A stretch of 64,000 nucleotides of DNA from Akkermansia sp. (GTDB lineage: Bacteria; Verrucomicrobiota; Verrucomicrobiia; Verrucomicrobiales; Akkermansiaceae): assembly GCA_017477935.1 (NCBI GenBank), contig JAFVIC010000065.1, positions 124,001 to 188,000 on the forward strand, given 5' to 3'. Shown here in pieces: positions 1 to 7,176 of this stretch (position 1 is the first letter of the stretch; every line of letters begins with the position of its first letter). A program made the position numbers and the translations under genes. The notes under the pieces were generated by a model. That model was given only the letters and a program-made list of their open reading frames with translations, was not told the DNA's origin and did not search any database.

Positions 1-64
1 CGCGAGCTACCGTGAGCTATTCTTGCATAATCTCAACACCATCTGCGAGCACCTGGGTAAATGA
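1..64 (+). CDS. C-terminal end of a metal ABC transporter substrate-binding protein (partial)
   Basis: Frame 2 is open from the window edge to TGA at 62-64 and encodes about 20 residues ending in NTICEHLGK. The stop overlaps the ATG of the next gene in an ATGA junction, so translation is probably coupled. Substrate-binding proteins of the ZnuA/MntA family end in a similar amphipathic helix, and the ATPase and permease of such a transporter follow. The identity is inferred from this context; the fragment is too short to classify alone. Confidence 0.5.
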   Translation, partial: ASYRELFLHNLNTICEHLGK

Positions 65-486
65 CCCCTGTTCTGAAAGCCACGTTGACTCTGGCCGGAG
101 TAATTGCCGCCGGCCTGCCCCTGCTGTGGCTCACGACCCCGCCGCCGACCACGGTGCCACAGTCAGCCCCCGCAACAACTCCCGGACTGCGAACGATTAA
201 CGCAAGCCTGTACTTCAGCGGGGAGCCGCACCGTATCACCCTGTGGCACGAAGCGAAAGAACTGGTGCAATTCACCGACCCTGCGGCTGCCTGCCACTTC
301 ACACTGAACCTGCCCCTGGAGAACAGCACGGAAATCGAGTTCGAGATTGAGTGGCCCGACAACACGCCCGGCATGAAAGGCGCTACCCTGTACCTGGAAC
401 CCGATGGTCTTGAACAGAAGGGCGAGTCCATGTGGACTATGCCCGAAGATTCCACCGTGCACGATATTTTCTACTTCACATGGTAA
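61..486 (+). CDS. Unrecognised membrane-anchored protein inside the metal ABC transporter operon
   Basis: The 141-residue protein has one hydrophobic segment (about residues 5-26) followed by a Pro/Thr-rich stretch and a soluble region of about 100 residues rich in Glu, Thr and aromatic residues, probably beta-rich and periplasmic. I recognise no family. It overlaps the upstream substrate-binding-protein stop by ATGA, and its own TAA (484-486) lies inside the start of the ATPase gene (ATG 480), so it is embedded in the transporter operon. Membership of the transport system, for example as an accessory or metal-delivery subunit, is inferred from this coupling. No Cys or His cluster is visible in it. 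Confidence 0.75.
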   Translation: MTPVLKATLTLAGVIAAGLPLLWLTTPPPTTVPQSAPATTPGLRTINASLYFSGEPHRITLWHEAKELVQFTDPAAACHFTLNLPLENSTEIEFEIEWPDNTPGMKGATLYLEPDGLEQKGESMWTMPEDSTVHDIFYFTW

Positions 487-1259
487 GCGAACACGACCAC
501 ATCTGCTGGGGCGGAGGCCACCACCACAGCGGCGGGCATACGCTCGCGGTTGAGGGGCTCTGTGCGGCTTACGGCAAAACAGCGGTGCTCAGCGACATCA
601 GTTTCAGCGCCTCATGCGGGCAAACCATGGCCCTCATCGGCCCGAACGGCGCAGGCAAATCCACCCTGCTCAACCTGCTGGCCGGGCTTATGCAACCCAC
701 TGCCGGCGCCATGAGCTGGAATGGGGTTCCCCTGCACTCCATGCGGCACGAAACCGCCTTCATGCCGCAACGCACAGAGGTGGACTGGCGATTCCCCATC
801 ACCGTGCGCGACCTGGTAGAGATGGGGCGCTATCCGTCCACGGGTATCTGGCGGAGCCTGCGGCGCCACGATATCGAAATAGTCGACAAAGCGCTCGATA
901 CCCTCGAGCTGACGGAACTGCAGCACCGCCAAATCGGGGCGCTCTCCGGCGGGCAGCAGCAGCGCGCCTTTCTGGCTCGCGCGCTCGCGCAAGAGGCACA
1001 CATACTGCTGCTCGATGAACCGTTCACCGGTTTGGATGTACCGGGCATGGAGTCACTGGCGGCACTGTTGCGCTCACTGGCTGAGGAGGGGCGGCTTATC
1101 ATCGCCTCTCACCACGACCTGAGTACCGCGGCTCAGATATTCGACCACAGCCTGCTGCTCAACAACCGCGCCATTGCCTTCGGCCCCACAGCCGGGGTAC
1201 TCCATGAGCAGAACCTGCACACCGCCTTCGGCAAACGCCGCCTCACCGTCACGCCATGA
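480..1259 (+). CDS. Metal ABC transporter ATP-binding protein (ZnuC/MntA-like)
   Basis: This is the cytoplasmic ATPase of a manganese/zinc-type ABC importer, about 259 residues. Walker A (GPNGAGKST), Q-loop region, signature LSGGQQQR, Walker B ILLLDEP and the switch His (ASHHD) are all present. The start at ATG 480 overlaps the preceding stop by 7 bp; an in-frame ATG at 432 would overlap more and adds a non-conserved extension. The N-terminus before the ABC domain is short and His-rich (HDH, then HHHSGGH), which may bind metal. The stop overlaps the permease ATG as ATGA, typical of stoichiometric subunits. Metal specificity cannot be read from the sequence. Confidence 0.9.
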   Translation: MVSEHDHICWGGGHHHSGGHTLAVEGLCAAYGKTAVLSDISFSASCGQTMALIGPNGAGKSTLLNLLAGLMQPTAGAMSWNGVPLHSMRHETAFMPQRTEVDWRFPITVRDLVEMGRYPSTGIWRSLRRHDIEIVDKALDTLELTELQHRQIGALSGGQQQRAFLARALAQEAHILLLDEPFTGLDVPGMESLAALLRSLAEEGRLIIASHHDLSTAAQIFDHSLLLNNRAIAFGPTAGVLHEQNLHTAFGKRRLTVTP

Positions 1260-2095
1260 ATGAGTTTCTGCAATTTCTCACTGAACCGATTGCCCTGCGC
1301 AGCCTGTGGGCCTGCGCCGTCATCGGTTTTGCCAACGGTTTCGTGAGCGCACTGGTGGTGCTTCGGCGCTCATCGCTGCAGATTGGCACGATATCCTGCG
1401 CCCTGCTGCCGGGTATAGCCCTGGCCATCCTGCTCTTCGGCTTCATGCAGCTGAGCATCCTTATCGGTGCCGTCATTGCCGGGCTGATGGTGGGGCTGGG
1501 CTCACTATTCATTGCCCGAAGCGGCAAGGCCGACCACGACACAGCGCTCTCCATCCTGCACACTACGGCCTTCGCGCTCGGCTACATCATCCTCATTCGC
1601 CTGGGCCTGCAGCAGAAGGTGGACGATTGGCTCTTCGGCAACATCATGAGCATGAGCAACACCGACCTGTGGATAGCCTGGGGAACAGGGGCCATTGCCG
1701 TGCTCGCCATCACAGTGCTCTACCGGCCACTGCTTATCTGCCTTTTTGACCCACGCGCAGCAACGGCCATGGGCATACCTACCCGAGCCTTCAGCTACGG
1801 CATCTTCGCGCTTATCATTCTGGTGCTGGTGTCCTCCCTTCAGGCGGTGGGAGCCTTCCTGACCCTGGGGCTGATGGTAGCCCCGGCAGCCACGATGCGC
1901 CTGCTCACCGACCGCGCCGCACTCATGTTCTGGGGCGGCGGGCTCATCGGTTGCTGCGGTTCCGTGCTGGCGTTTTTCCTGTCGTACCCGCTCGGTTGGC
2001 ACCCGGGAGCAACCATCATTGTACTTCAGGGGTGCATCTTCCTGACGGCCTGGCTTTTATCACCTAAATACGGTTTGTTACGGCACCGCAGCTGA
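1256..2095 (+). CDS. Metal ABC transporter permease, ABC-3 family (ZnuB/MntB-like)
   Basis: The 279-residue integral membrane protein has about eight or nine hydrophobic helices and matches the ABC-3 permease family that carries Zn, Mn or Fe across the inner membrane. Family-like features include an early AVIGFANGFVSALVVLRR segment and, towards the C-terminus, the LQAVGAFLTLGLMVAPAA region. Translation is coupled to the ATPase gene by ATGA at 1256-1259. It is the last gene of the transporter operon; the next gene has its own promoter starting at 2103. Confidence 0.9.
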   Translation: MNEFLQFLTEPIALRSLWACAVIGFANGFVSALVVLRRSSLQIGTISCALLPGIALAILLFGFMQLSILIGAVIAGLMVGLGSLFIARSGKADHDTALSILHTTAFALGYIILIRLGLQQKVDDWLFGNIMSMSNTDLWIAWGTGAIAVLAITVLYRPLLICLFDPRAATAMGIPTRAFSYGIFALIILVLVSSLQAVGAFLTLGLMVAPAATMRLLTDRAALMFWGGGLIGCCGSVLAFFLSYPLGWHPGATIIVLQGCIFLTAWLLSPKYGLLRHRS

Positions 2096-2102
2096 TTTTG
2101 CT

Positions 2103-2131
2103 TGCGTTGCGCAGGGCCGATATGCTAGAAT
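2103..2131 (+). promoter_or_regulatory. Predicted promoter of the pseudopilin gene (leaderless)
   Basis: The -35 box TTGCGT (2103-2108) and -10 box TAGAAT (2126-2131) are 17 bp apart. Only 8 nt separate the -10 box from the ATG at 2140, so transcription should begin at or next to the start codon. The 16 bases at 2117-2132 recur exactly at 7136-7151. Confidence 0.65.
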
Positions 2132-2139
2132 ATGCGCGT

Positions 2140-2844
2140 ATGAAAATGACTTTCACCACTCATCAAAAAAAGGGCTTTACTCTCATTGAGCTCCTTGTCG
2201 TCATTGCTATTCTGGCAACACTTGCCGGCATCTCATCGCCCATCATCATGAGCCAGATGGAGGCCGCCCGCGAGTCCACAGCTCGCAAGACCTGTCTGGA
2301 TATCGTGGAGGGTGCCACCAGATTCCGCACCGACTACGGCGTGCTCCCCTTCCGTACGGATGAAGCCGAACCCACCGAGGAAAACAACTACCAGGTTTCC
2401 CTCAGCACCGAGGTCGGCAGCGATGCCGGCATGCTCGCCATCCTCACCAACCGCGAGGAAGACGATGACAACCGCATGAACACCAACAAGGACTACTACA
2501 TCCGCTCCGATGTGCAGGAGAAGAAGGCTGAGGGGCTTTATGAAGACCCCGCCACAGGTGACCTGGTGGGTCTGTACGACCCCTGGGGCAAGCCCTACTA
2601 CGTGCTCATGTGCGAAGAGAATGACGGTTGCACCGACCCCTTCACCGGCAAGAAGCTGCGCGGCAAGAACTGCATAGCCTACTCCCTGGGTGTCAACGGC
2701 ACCGGCAAGGCTCCTGAGACGCTTCCCACCGCCGGCAAGAGGAATAAAAAGGACAAGAAGAACACGGAAATGACCATCGAAGAAGAGGAGGCAGAAGAGG
2801 CTATCGCCGATAACATCTACTCCTGGAAGAAGGTCAACAAGTAA
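2140..2844 (+). CDS. Type II secretion/type IV pilus pseudopilin (GspG-like)
   Basis: The 234-residue protein has a prepilin leader ending K-K-G before FTLIELLVVIAIL, with Glu at mature position 5, so it should be cut and N-methylated by a prepilin peptidase and assembled in a pseudopilus. The globular part contains YDPWGKPY, the conserved DPWG region of GspG-type pseudopilins, and the C-terminus is Lys- and Glu-rich. Start ATG 2140 is chosen because the leader peptide then has normal length and the promoter lies 8 nt upstream; a TTG at 2098 is in frame but would precede the promoter. It stands apart from the secretion genes at 58-63.7 kb, and its stop is 2 nt before the DAHP synthase gene. 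Confidence 0.85.
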   Translation: MKMTFTTHQKKGFTLIELLVVIAILATLAGISSPIIMSQMEAARESTARKTCLDIVEGATRFRTDYGVLPFRTDEAEPTEENNYQVSLSTEVGSDAGMLAILTNREEDDDNRMNTNKDYYIRSDVQEKKAEGLYEDPATGDLVGLYDPWGKPYYVLMCEENDGCTDPFTGKKLRGKNCIAYSLGVNGTGKAPETLPTAGKRNKKDKKNTEMTIEEEEAEEAIADNIYSWKKVNK

Positions 2845-2846
2845 TA

Positions 2847-3908
2847 ATGAATCCATTCATCACAGACGACGTACGCGTAACGGACATTCGTCCGTTAATC
2901 TCCCCTGCCATTCTCATGCAGGATTTCCCCGCGAGCCACGAGGCCAGCAAAGTGGTCTACGATGCGCGTGAGGAATTCCGCCGCATTCTCAAGAAAGAGG
3001 ATGACCGCCTGGCTGTTATGGTAGGCCCCTGCTCCATACACGACACGGTAGCCGCCATCGACTACGCCGGTCGCCTGGCCGAAGCGCGGAAGAAATACAG
3101 CGAAGACCTGCTGCTTATTATGCGGGTGTATTTCGAAAAACCTCGCACCACCGTGGGATGGAAAGGGCTGATTAACGACCCATTCATGGACGGCAGCTAC
3201 AACATCAACAGCGGCCTGCGCATGTCGCGCGGTCTGCTGCTGCGCCTGGCCGAGATGGGAGTGCCCGCCGCTACGGAGTTTCTGGATGTCATTACCCCCC
3301 AGTACATCAGCGACCTGATTGCCTGGGGGGCTATCGGAGCCCGCACCACGGAAAGCCAGGTACACCGCGAGCTGGCCAGCGGCCTCTCCATGCCCATCGG
3401 TTTCAAGAACGGCACCTCAGGCTGTGTGCAAATTGCGGTGGACGGTATCGTATCCTCAGCGCACCCGCACTGCTTCCTTTCCGTCACCAAGCAGGGCGTG
3501 AGCGCCATCGTGTCCACCAGCGGCAACGACAGCTGCCACATCATCCTGCGCGGCTCAACCTCCGGCCCGAACTACTCCGCCGAAGATGTAGCCACCGCAT
3601 GGGAAATTCAGCAGAAATCCGGTATCAGCAATCGCATTATGATTGACTGCTCGCACGGCAATAGCCACAAACAATGGCAAAACCAGCACCTGGTGGCCGA
3701 AGCCGTAGCGGCTCAGCTCGCAGCGGGCGATGACCACATCGGCGCTGTCATGATTGAAAGTAATATCAACAGCGGCAATCAGAAATGCACTAACCGGGCT
3801 GAGCTGAAATACGGTGTGAGCATAACGGATGCCTGCGTAGACTGGGATGGTACCCTCGCTATTCTCGATACACTGGCCGAGGGTGTGCGCGCCCGCCGTA
3901 AGGCATAA
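2847..3908 (+). CDS. 3-deoxy-7-phosphoheptulonate (DAHP) synthase, class I
   Basis: This enzyme condenses phosphoenolpyruvate and erythrose 4-phosphate, the first step of aromatic amino acid synthesis. The 353-residue length and motifs match the AroF/AroG/AroH type: GPCSIHD, MRVYFEKPRTT, GWKGLINDP, IGFKNGT, HIILRGS and DCSHGNS. The N-terminal extension typical of feedback-inhibited isoenzymes is present (ITDDVRVTDIRPL), but which amino acid inhibits it cannot be told. It starts 2 nt after the pseudopilin stop and so is probably cotranscribed with it. A strong hairpin terminator follows. Confidence 0.95.
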   Translation: MNPFITDDVRVTDIRPLISPAILMQDFPASHEASKVVYDAREEFRRILKKEDDRLAVMVGPCSIHDTVAAIDYAGRLAEARKKYSEDLLLIMRVYFEKPRTTVGWKGLINDPFMDGSYNINSGLRMSRGLLLRLAEMGVPAATEFLDVITPQYISDLIAWGAIGARTTESQVHRELASGLSMPIGFKNGTSGCVQIAVDGIVSSAHPHCFLSVTKQGVSAIVSTSGNDSCHIILRGSTSGPNYSAEDVATAWEIQQKSGISNRIMIDCSHGNSHKQWQNQHLVAEAVAAQLAAGDDHIGAVMIESNINSGNQKCTNRAELKYGVSITDACVDWDGTLAILDTLAEGVRARRKA

Positions 3909-3935
3909 TAGTTGTTTTATCACCTTCACAAACTT

Positions 3936-3968
3936 AAAGGCCATTCCGCGGATGTCGGAATGGCCTTT
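3936..3968. terminator. Bidirectional terminator between DAHP synthase and the heptose operon
   Basis: A 13-bp perfect stem (3936-3948 with 3956-3968, AAAGGCCATTCCG and its complement) closes a 7-nt loop. The A-tract on one side and T-tract on the other suit termination of both convergent transcripts. Confidence 0.8.
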
Positions 3969-3989
3969 CTGCTACGTGATAAAGCGTGC

Positions 3990-4931
3990 TTATTTTTCTT
4001 CTATTCCCAAGTAGGGCAAAAGTGTCGCCCAAACCTGGTCTACTGTAATCCGGTCGATCGGCCCCGGGGATATGATATTCGTGACCTGCTTTCCCTTGAT
4101 TGAGCAGGGCTTTGTTCTGGTGGCAAACAATCCAATCATCGGTGTACCGGAAAGAGCCGTCATGTGAGAGGGACCTGTATCATTCCCCACAGTTGCCAGT
4201 GCTCGGGCTGCAAGGTCCGGTATATCAAGCAGTGAGGTTTTTCCCAGCATATTGTGAGCAAGAGGTGTACTGCCCGCTATATACTCTATCTCCTCAGCCT
4301 CGGTCTTTGTACCGATGATAACAGAGTGAATACCATGCTCCGCCAGTCGCTGCGCAAGAGCCGCAAATGACTGAGCCGGCCAGCGCTTATGCGGGTGCCC
4401 CGGTGAGCAGCCGGGAATCATCGTAACAAAACGCTCAGGCAATTCATCGAAATGTTTGTTCTCGCCGTGCAAGAATGTCAAATCGGTCAATTTACGATCA
4501 TACTGAAACGTCTCTACCTCCGACGTTCCCCATGAATAGGGACGCGTTTTTTTCACGCGCGTAATCGTGCAACCGGAGGACATCCTGTACCATGAAAAGG
4601 AAACAGGCGACAGCCAGCGCATCAGCGGGAAGTAGCGCCCCTCAGTTCGGGAGGAAACCTGAAAATTCAACACGCAGTCGAATCTCGCCTTCTGGATTTC
4701 CTTCATAATCCGGTAATAAGTACCGATGTGCCAATAAGACTCGCGATTATCAATAATATAATTACTGAATACCCCCATCTGCTTTGCTATGGGCAAGAGC
4801 GATTTGTGGGTCATGAGGGTGAACTCAGCTCCGGGAAATTTCCCTATCATCGTCTGAATCGCCCCCAGCTCAGCAACAAAATCACCGAGAGCCCCGAGCT
4901 TAATAACCAAAACCTTCTGTTTATCAGCCAT
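3990..4931 (-). CDS. Glycosyltransferase family 9 (heptosyltransferase-like)
   Basis: The 313-residue protein resembles WaaC/WaaF/WaaQ-type enzymes that transfer heptose to the LPS inner core at the cytoplasmic face. Visible features are the N-terminal KLGALGDFV loop, the PGCSPGHPHKRWP segment where family members bind the ADP-sugar phosphate, and the C-terminal VGNDTGPSHMTALSGTPMIGLF motif. It lies 21 nt after gmhA in the order hldE-gmhA-GT9, so it probably uses the ADP-heptose those enzymes make. Acceptor and linkage are unknown. Confidence 0.88.
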   Translation of the reverse strand: MADKQKVLVIKLGALGDFVAELGAIQTMIGKFPGAEFTLMTHKSLLPIAKQMGVFSNYIIDNRESYWHIGTYYRIMKEIQKARFDCVLNFQVSSRTEGRYFPLMRWLSPVSFSWYRMSSGCTITRVKKTRPYSWGTSEVETFQYDRKLTDLTFLHGENKHFDELPERFVTMIPGCSPGHPHKRWPAQSFAALAQRLAEHGIHSVIIGTKTEAEEIEYIAGSTPLAHNMLGKTSLLDIPDLAARALATVGNDTGPSHMTALSGTPMIGLFATRTKPCSIKGKQVTNIISPGPIDRITVDQVWATLLPYLGIEEK

Positions 4932-4952
4932 ATTAATAAAACAGAAACGAGC

Positions 4953-5522
4953 TTATTCAAACAGTGCCTTTTCTACCAGCTCACACACTAAGTGACCACT
5001 GGTAATGTGAAGTTCCTGAATGTGGTTGGTAACGGAGGCCGGGACATCCAGACAGACATCGGCCAGTTCCTTCATTCGCCCGCCACCGCTGCCGGTAAAT
5101 GCGACCGTGGTAATCCCCATGGAGGCGGCCTGCTCAAAAGCGAGTACTACGTTGCGGCTGTTACCGCTGGTAGAAAGCCCGATGAGCACATCACCGGCGC
5201 GGCCTATTCCCTCCACCTGACGGCGGAATACATCATCATACCCGTAATCATTCCCTATAGCAGTGAGAATGGAAGTATCAACTGTCAGCGCGACGGATGC
5301 CAGCGCGGTACGTTCCATCTTGTAACGTCCTACCAATTCAGCGGCCAGATGCTGTGAATCAGCAGCCGACCCGCCGTTACCGCAAAACATTACCTTACCC
5401 CCGGACTTCAGAGAAGCTACGCACAGCTCAGCAATACGCACAATATCTCCGGCGCGTTCAGAAAGAGCCTTCAAACTCTCTGACAACACCTGAACCTCAC
5501 TATTAACCCACTCTGTTTTCAT
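4953..5522 (-). CDS. gmhA: Phosphoheptose isomerase GmhA
   Basis: GmhA converts sedoheptulose 7-phosphate to heptose 7-phosphate, the first step to ADP-L-glycero-D-manno-heptose for LPS. The 189-residue SIS-domain protein has GNGGSAADSQHLAAELVGRY, the STSGNSRN phosphate-binding loop and the C-terminal QELHITSGHLVCELVE helix with the active-site Glu/His. The stop of hldE is 2 nt upstream, so the two are cotranscribed. The phosphatase GmhB is not in this window. Confidence 0.95.
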   Translation of the reverse strand: MKTEWVNSEVQVLSESLKALSERAGDIVRIAELCVASLKSGGKVMFCGNGGSAADSQHLAAELVGRYKMERTALASVALTVDTSILTAIGNDYGYDDVFRRQVEGIGRAGDVLIGLSTSGNSRNVVLAFEQAASMGITTVAFTGSGGGRMKELADVCLDVPASVTNHIQELHITSGHLVCELVEKALFE

Positions 5523-5524
5523 AT

Positions 5525-6991
5525 TCAGCTGTTAATTTTTTCTACTATTGATGTTGTGGAGAAACCTTCCACTCGGGGCAATACGACAGCCTTGCCGCCA
5601 TATGACTGCACAAAGCGACCTCCACGCCATTTATCCAGCGGATAACCTTCCTTTGCAATGACATCGGGGCGGAGCTTTTCCAAGAGCGGCAGCGCCGAAT
5701 CTTCCTCAAAAATAACGACATAATCCACCGATTTGAGGGCGGTGAGCATAGCGGCTCTGGCCTGTTGATTGTTCACGGGACGCGACGGTCCCTTCAGGCG
5801 ACGCACGGACTCATCACTATTGAGCCCTACAAACAGCACATCGCAGAGAGCGCGGGCTCTGTCAAAAGAGCTGAGGTGCCCGGGGTGAAGTATATCAAAG
5901 CAGCCATTGGTAAACCCTATGGTCATCCCCTTCTCCCTGAGTTCTGCGACAAGCTTAACGGCCTCATCTACCGTCAGAACTGCACTCTCTGTCTTATTGG
6001 CAAGTTTGCGTTTCAGTTCATCGCAAGTCACGCAGGCCGTTCCAAGCTTACCCACAACAATCCCCGAAGCCGCATTCGCAATCTTCATGGCCTGCTCCAT
6101 CGGCGCACCGGCCGCTATCGACGCACCCAGCGTAGCAAGTGAGGTATCACCGGCACCGGACACGTCATAAACTTCTTTTGCCTCGGTCGGTATCAATCTG
6201 TACCGGCGGTTCTCATCACCGGGTATGTACAACATACCGTACTCGCTGAGCGTCACCAGCAGATTCTCCACCCCGTAGCGATGGCAAACCTCCCGACCGG
6301 CGGCAACAGCCTCTTTCACGAAATCAGGCGATGCGGGGTCAAACTTCCTGCCGGTCACGCCCTCAAACTCCTTTCGATTCGGTTTCACCAGGGTGGCTCC
6401 GCTGTAAAGAGTGTAATCAATTTTCTTGGGGTCAACAATAACAGGCACACCCGCCCGCTTGCAACAGGCTATAAGTTCGGGGGTGAAACGGGCATCAAAC
6501 AGCCCCTTACCATAGTCTGATACAAGCACCATGTCTACCTCGGCCAACTGAGACTGCACATAGCTCAACAGCTCCGCCAACATTTCATCAGACACATGCA
6601 GAACCTCCTCATTATCGACTCTCAGCAAGTGCTGTCGCCCTGCAACATAACGGGTTTTCACCGTGGTGCGATACCCGGCAAGAGAGAACACACCCTCATG
6701 GCCCGCAGCAAGTTTATCCAGACATTCGCGCACCGTATCACCATCGGCATCCATCCCCACCACACCAACCAGGGAGGTACGGCAACCGAGACTGCGAAGG
6801 TTGGCAACGACGTTACCCACGCCACCCAACATGCTGCTGCACTGCTGTTCCAGCAAAACAGGCACCGGAGCTTCCGGCGACAGACGATTGGTTTTACCGT
6901 ACACAAAATTATCCAACATCACATCACCAACGCACAGCACGCGCATGTCGGAAAAGTGATCTACGTATGAGTATAGATTAGCTGTTGTCAT
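5525..6991 (-). CDS. hldE: Bifunctional heptose 7-phosphate kinase / heptose 1-phosphate adenylyltransferase
   Basis: HldE phosphorylates heptose 7-phosphate and later adenylylates heptose 1-phosphate. Residues about 1-320 form a PfkB-type kinase with GDVMLDNFVYG, GGVGNVVAN and DVSGAGDTS; residues about 350-488 form a nucleotidyltransferase with TNGCFDILHPGH. The 488-residue length is normal for the fused enzyme. It heads the minus-strand operon hldE-gmhA-GT9. Its promoter is at 7034-7062, and a GGAGG lies 15 nt before the ATG, rather far for a Shine-Dalgarno sequence. Confidence 0.95.
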   Translation of the reverse strand: MTTANLYSYVDHFSDMRVLCVGDVMLDNFVYGKTNRLSPEAPVPVLLEQQCSSMLGGVGNVVANLRSLGCRTSLVGVVGMDADGDTVRECLDKLAAGHEGVFSLAGYRTTVKTRYVAGRQHLLRVDNEEVLHVSDEMLAELLSYVQSQLAEVDMVLVSDYGKGLFDARFTPELIACCKRAGVPVIVDPKKIDYTLYSGATLVKPNRKEFEGVTGRKFDPASPDFVKEAVAAGREVCHRYGVENLLVTLSEYGMLYIPGDENRRYRLIPTEAKEVYDVSGAGDTSLATLGASIAAGAPMEQAMKIANAASGIVVGKLGTACVTCDELKRKLANKTESAVLTVDEAVKLVAELREKGMTIGFTNGCFDILHPGHLSSFDRARALCDVLFVGLNSDESVRRLKGPSRPVNNQQARAAMLTALKSVDYVVIFEEDSALPLLEKLRPDVIAKEGYPLDKWRGGRFVQSYGGKAVVLPRVEGFSTTSIVEKINS

Positions 6992-7033
6992 AGCATTTCT
7001 CTCAGACCTCCAACAAGTCTGTTACTTTTCATC

Positions 7034-7062
7034 AGGATAACACATCCGCCCCATGGCGTCAA
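7034..7062 (-). promoter_or_regulatory. Predicted promoter of the hldE operon
   Basis: On the minus strand TTGACG (7062-7057) and TATCCT (7039-7034) are separated by 17 bp. The expected start near 7027 gives a leader of about 36 nt. Confidence 0.55.
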
Positions 7063-7122
7063 CAAAATTCCCCCAGCCAAGAGCAGATTAACAAAAAATA
7101 ATCCTTCGGCGGGATTATAATC

Positions 7123-7150
7123 TTGTTTTTCTCCACCGATATGCTAGAAT
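7123..7150 (+). promoter_or_regulatory. Predicted promoter of the O-acylation genes
   Basis: TTGTTT (7123-7128) and TAGAAT (7145-7150) are 16 bp apart. The -10 region shares a 16-base identical stretch (7136-7151) with the pseudopilin promoter at 2117-2132. The leader to ATG 7177 would be about 20 nt. It is divergent from the hldE promoter in the 185-bp gap. Confidence 0.6.
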
Positions 7151-7176
7151 ACACCCTGTAACAGAAAGCTTACGCC

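Noticed and set aside
3912-4103. Small plus-strand open frame of 63 codons after DAHP synthase
   Set aside because: It runs through the terminator hairpin and into the antisense of the glycosyltransferase gene; no start signal or motif.
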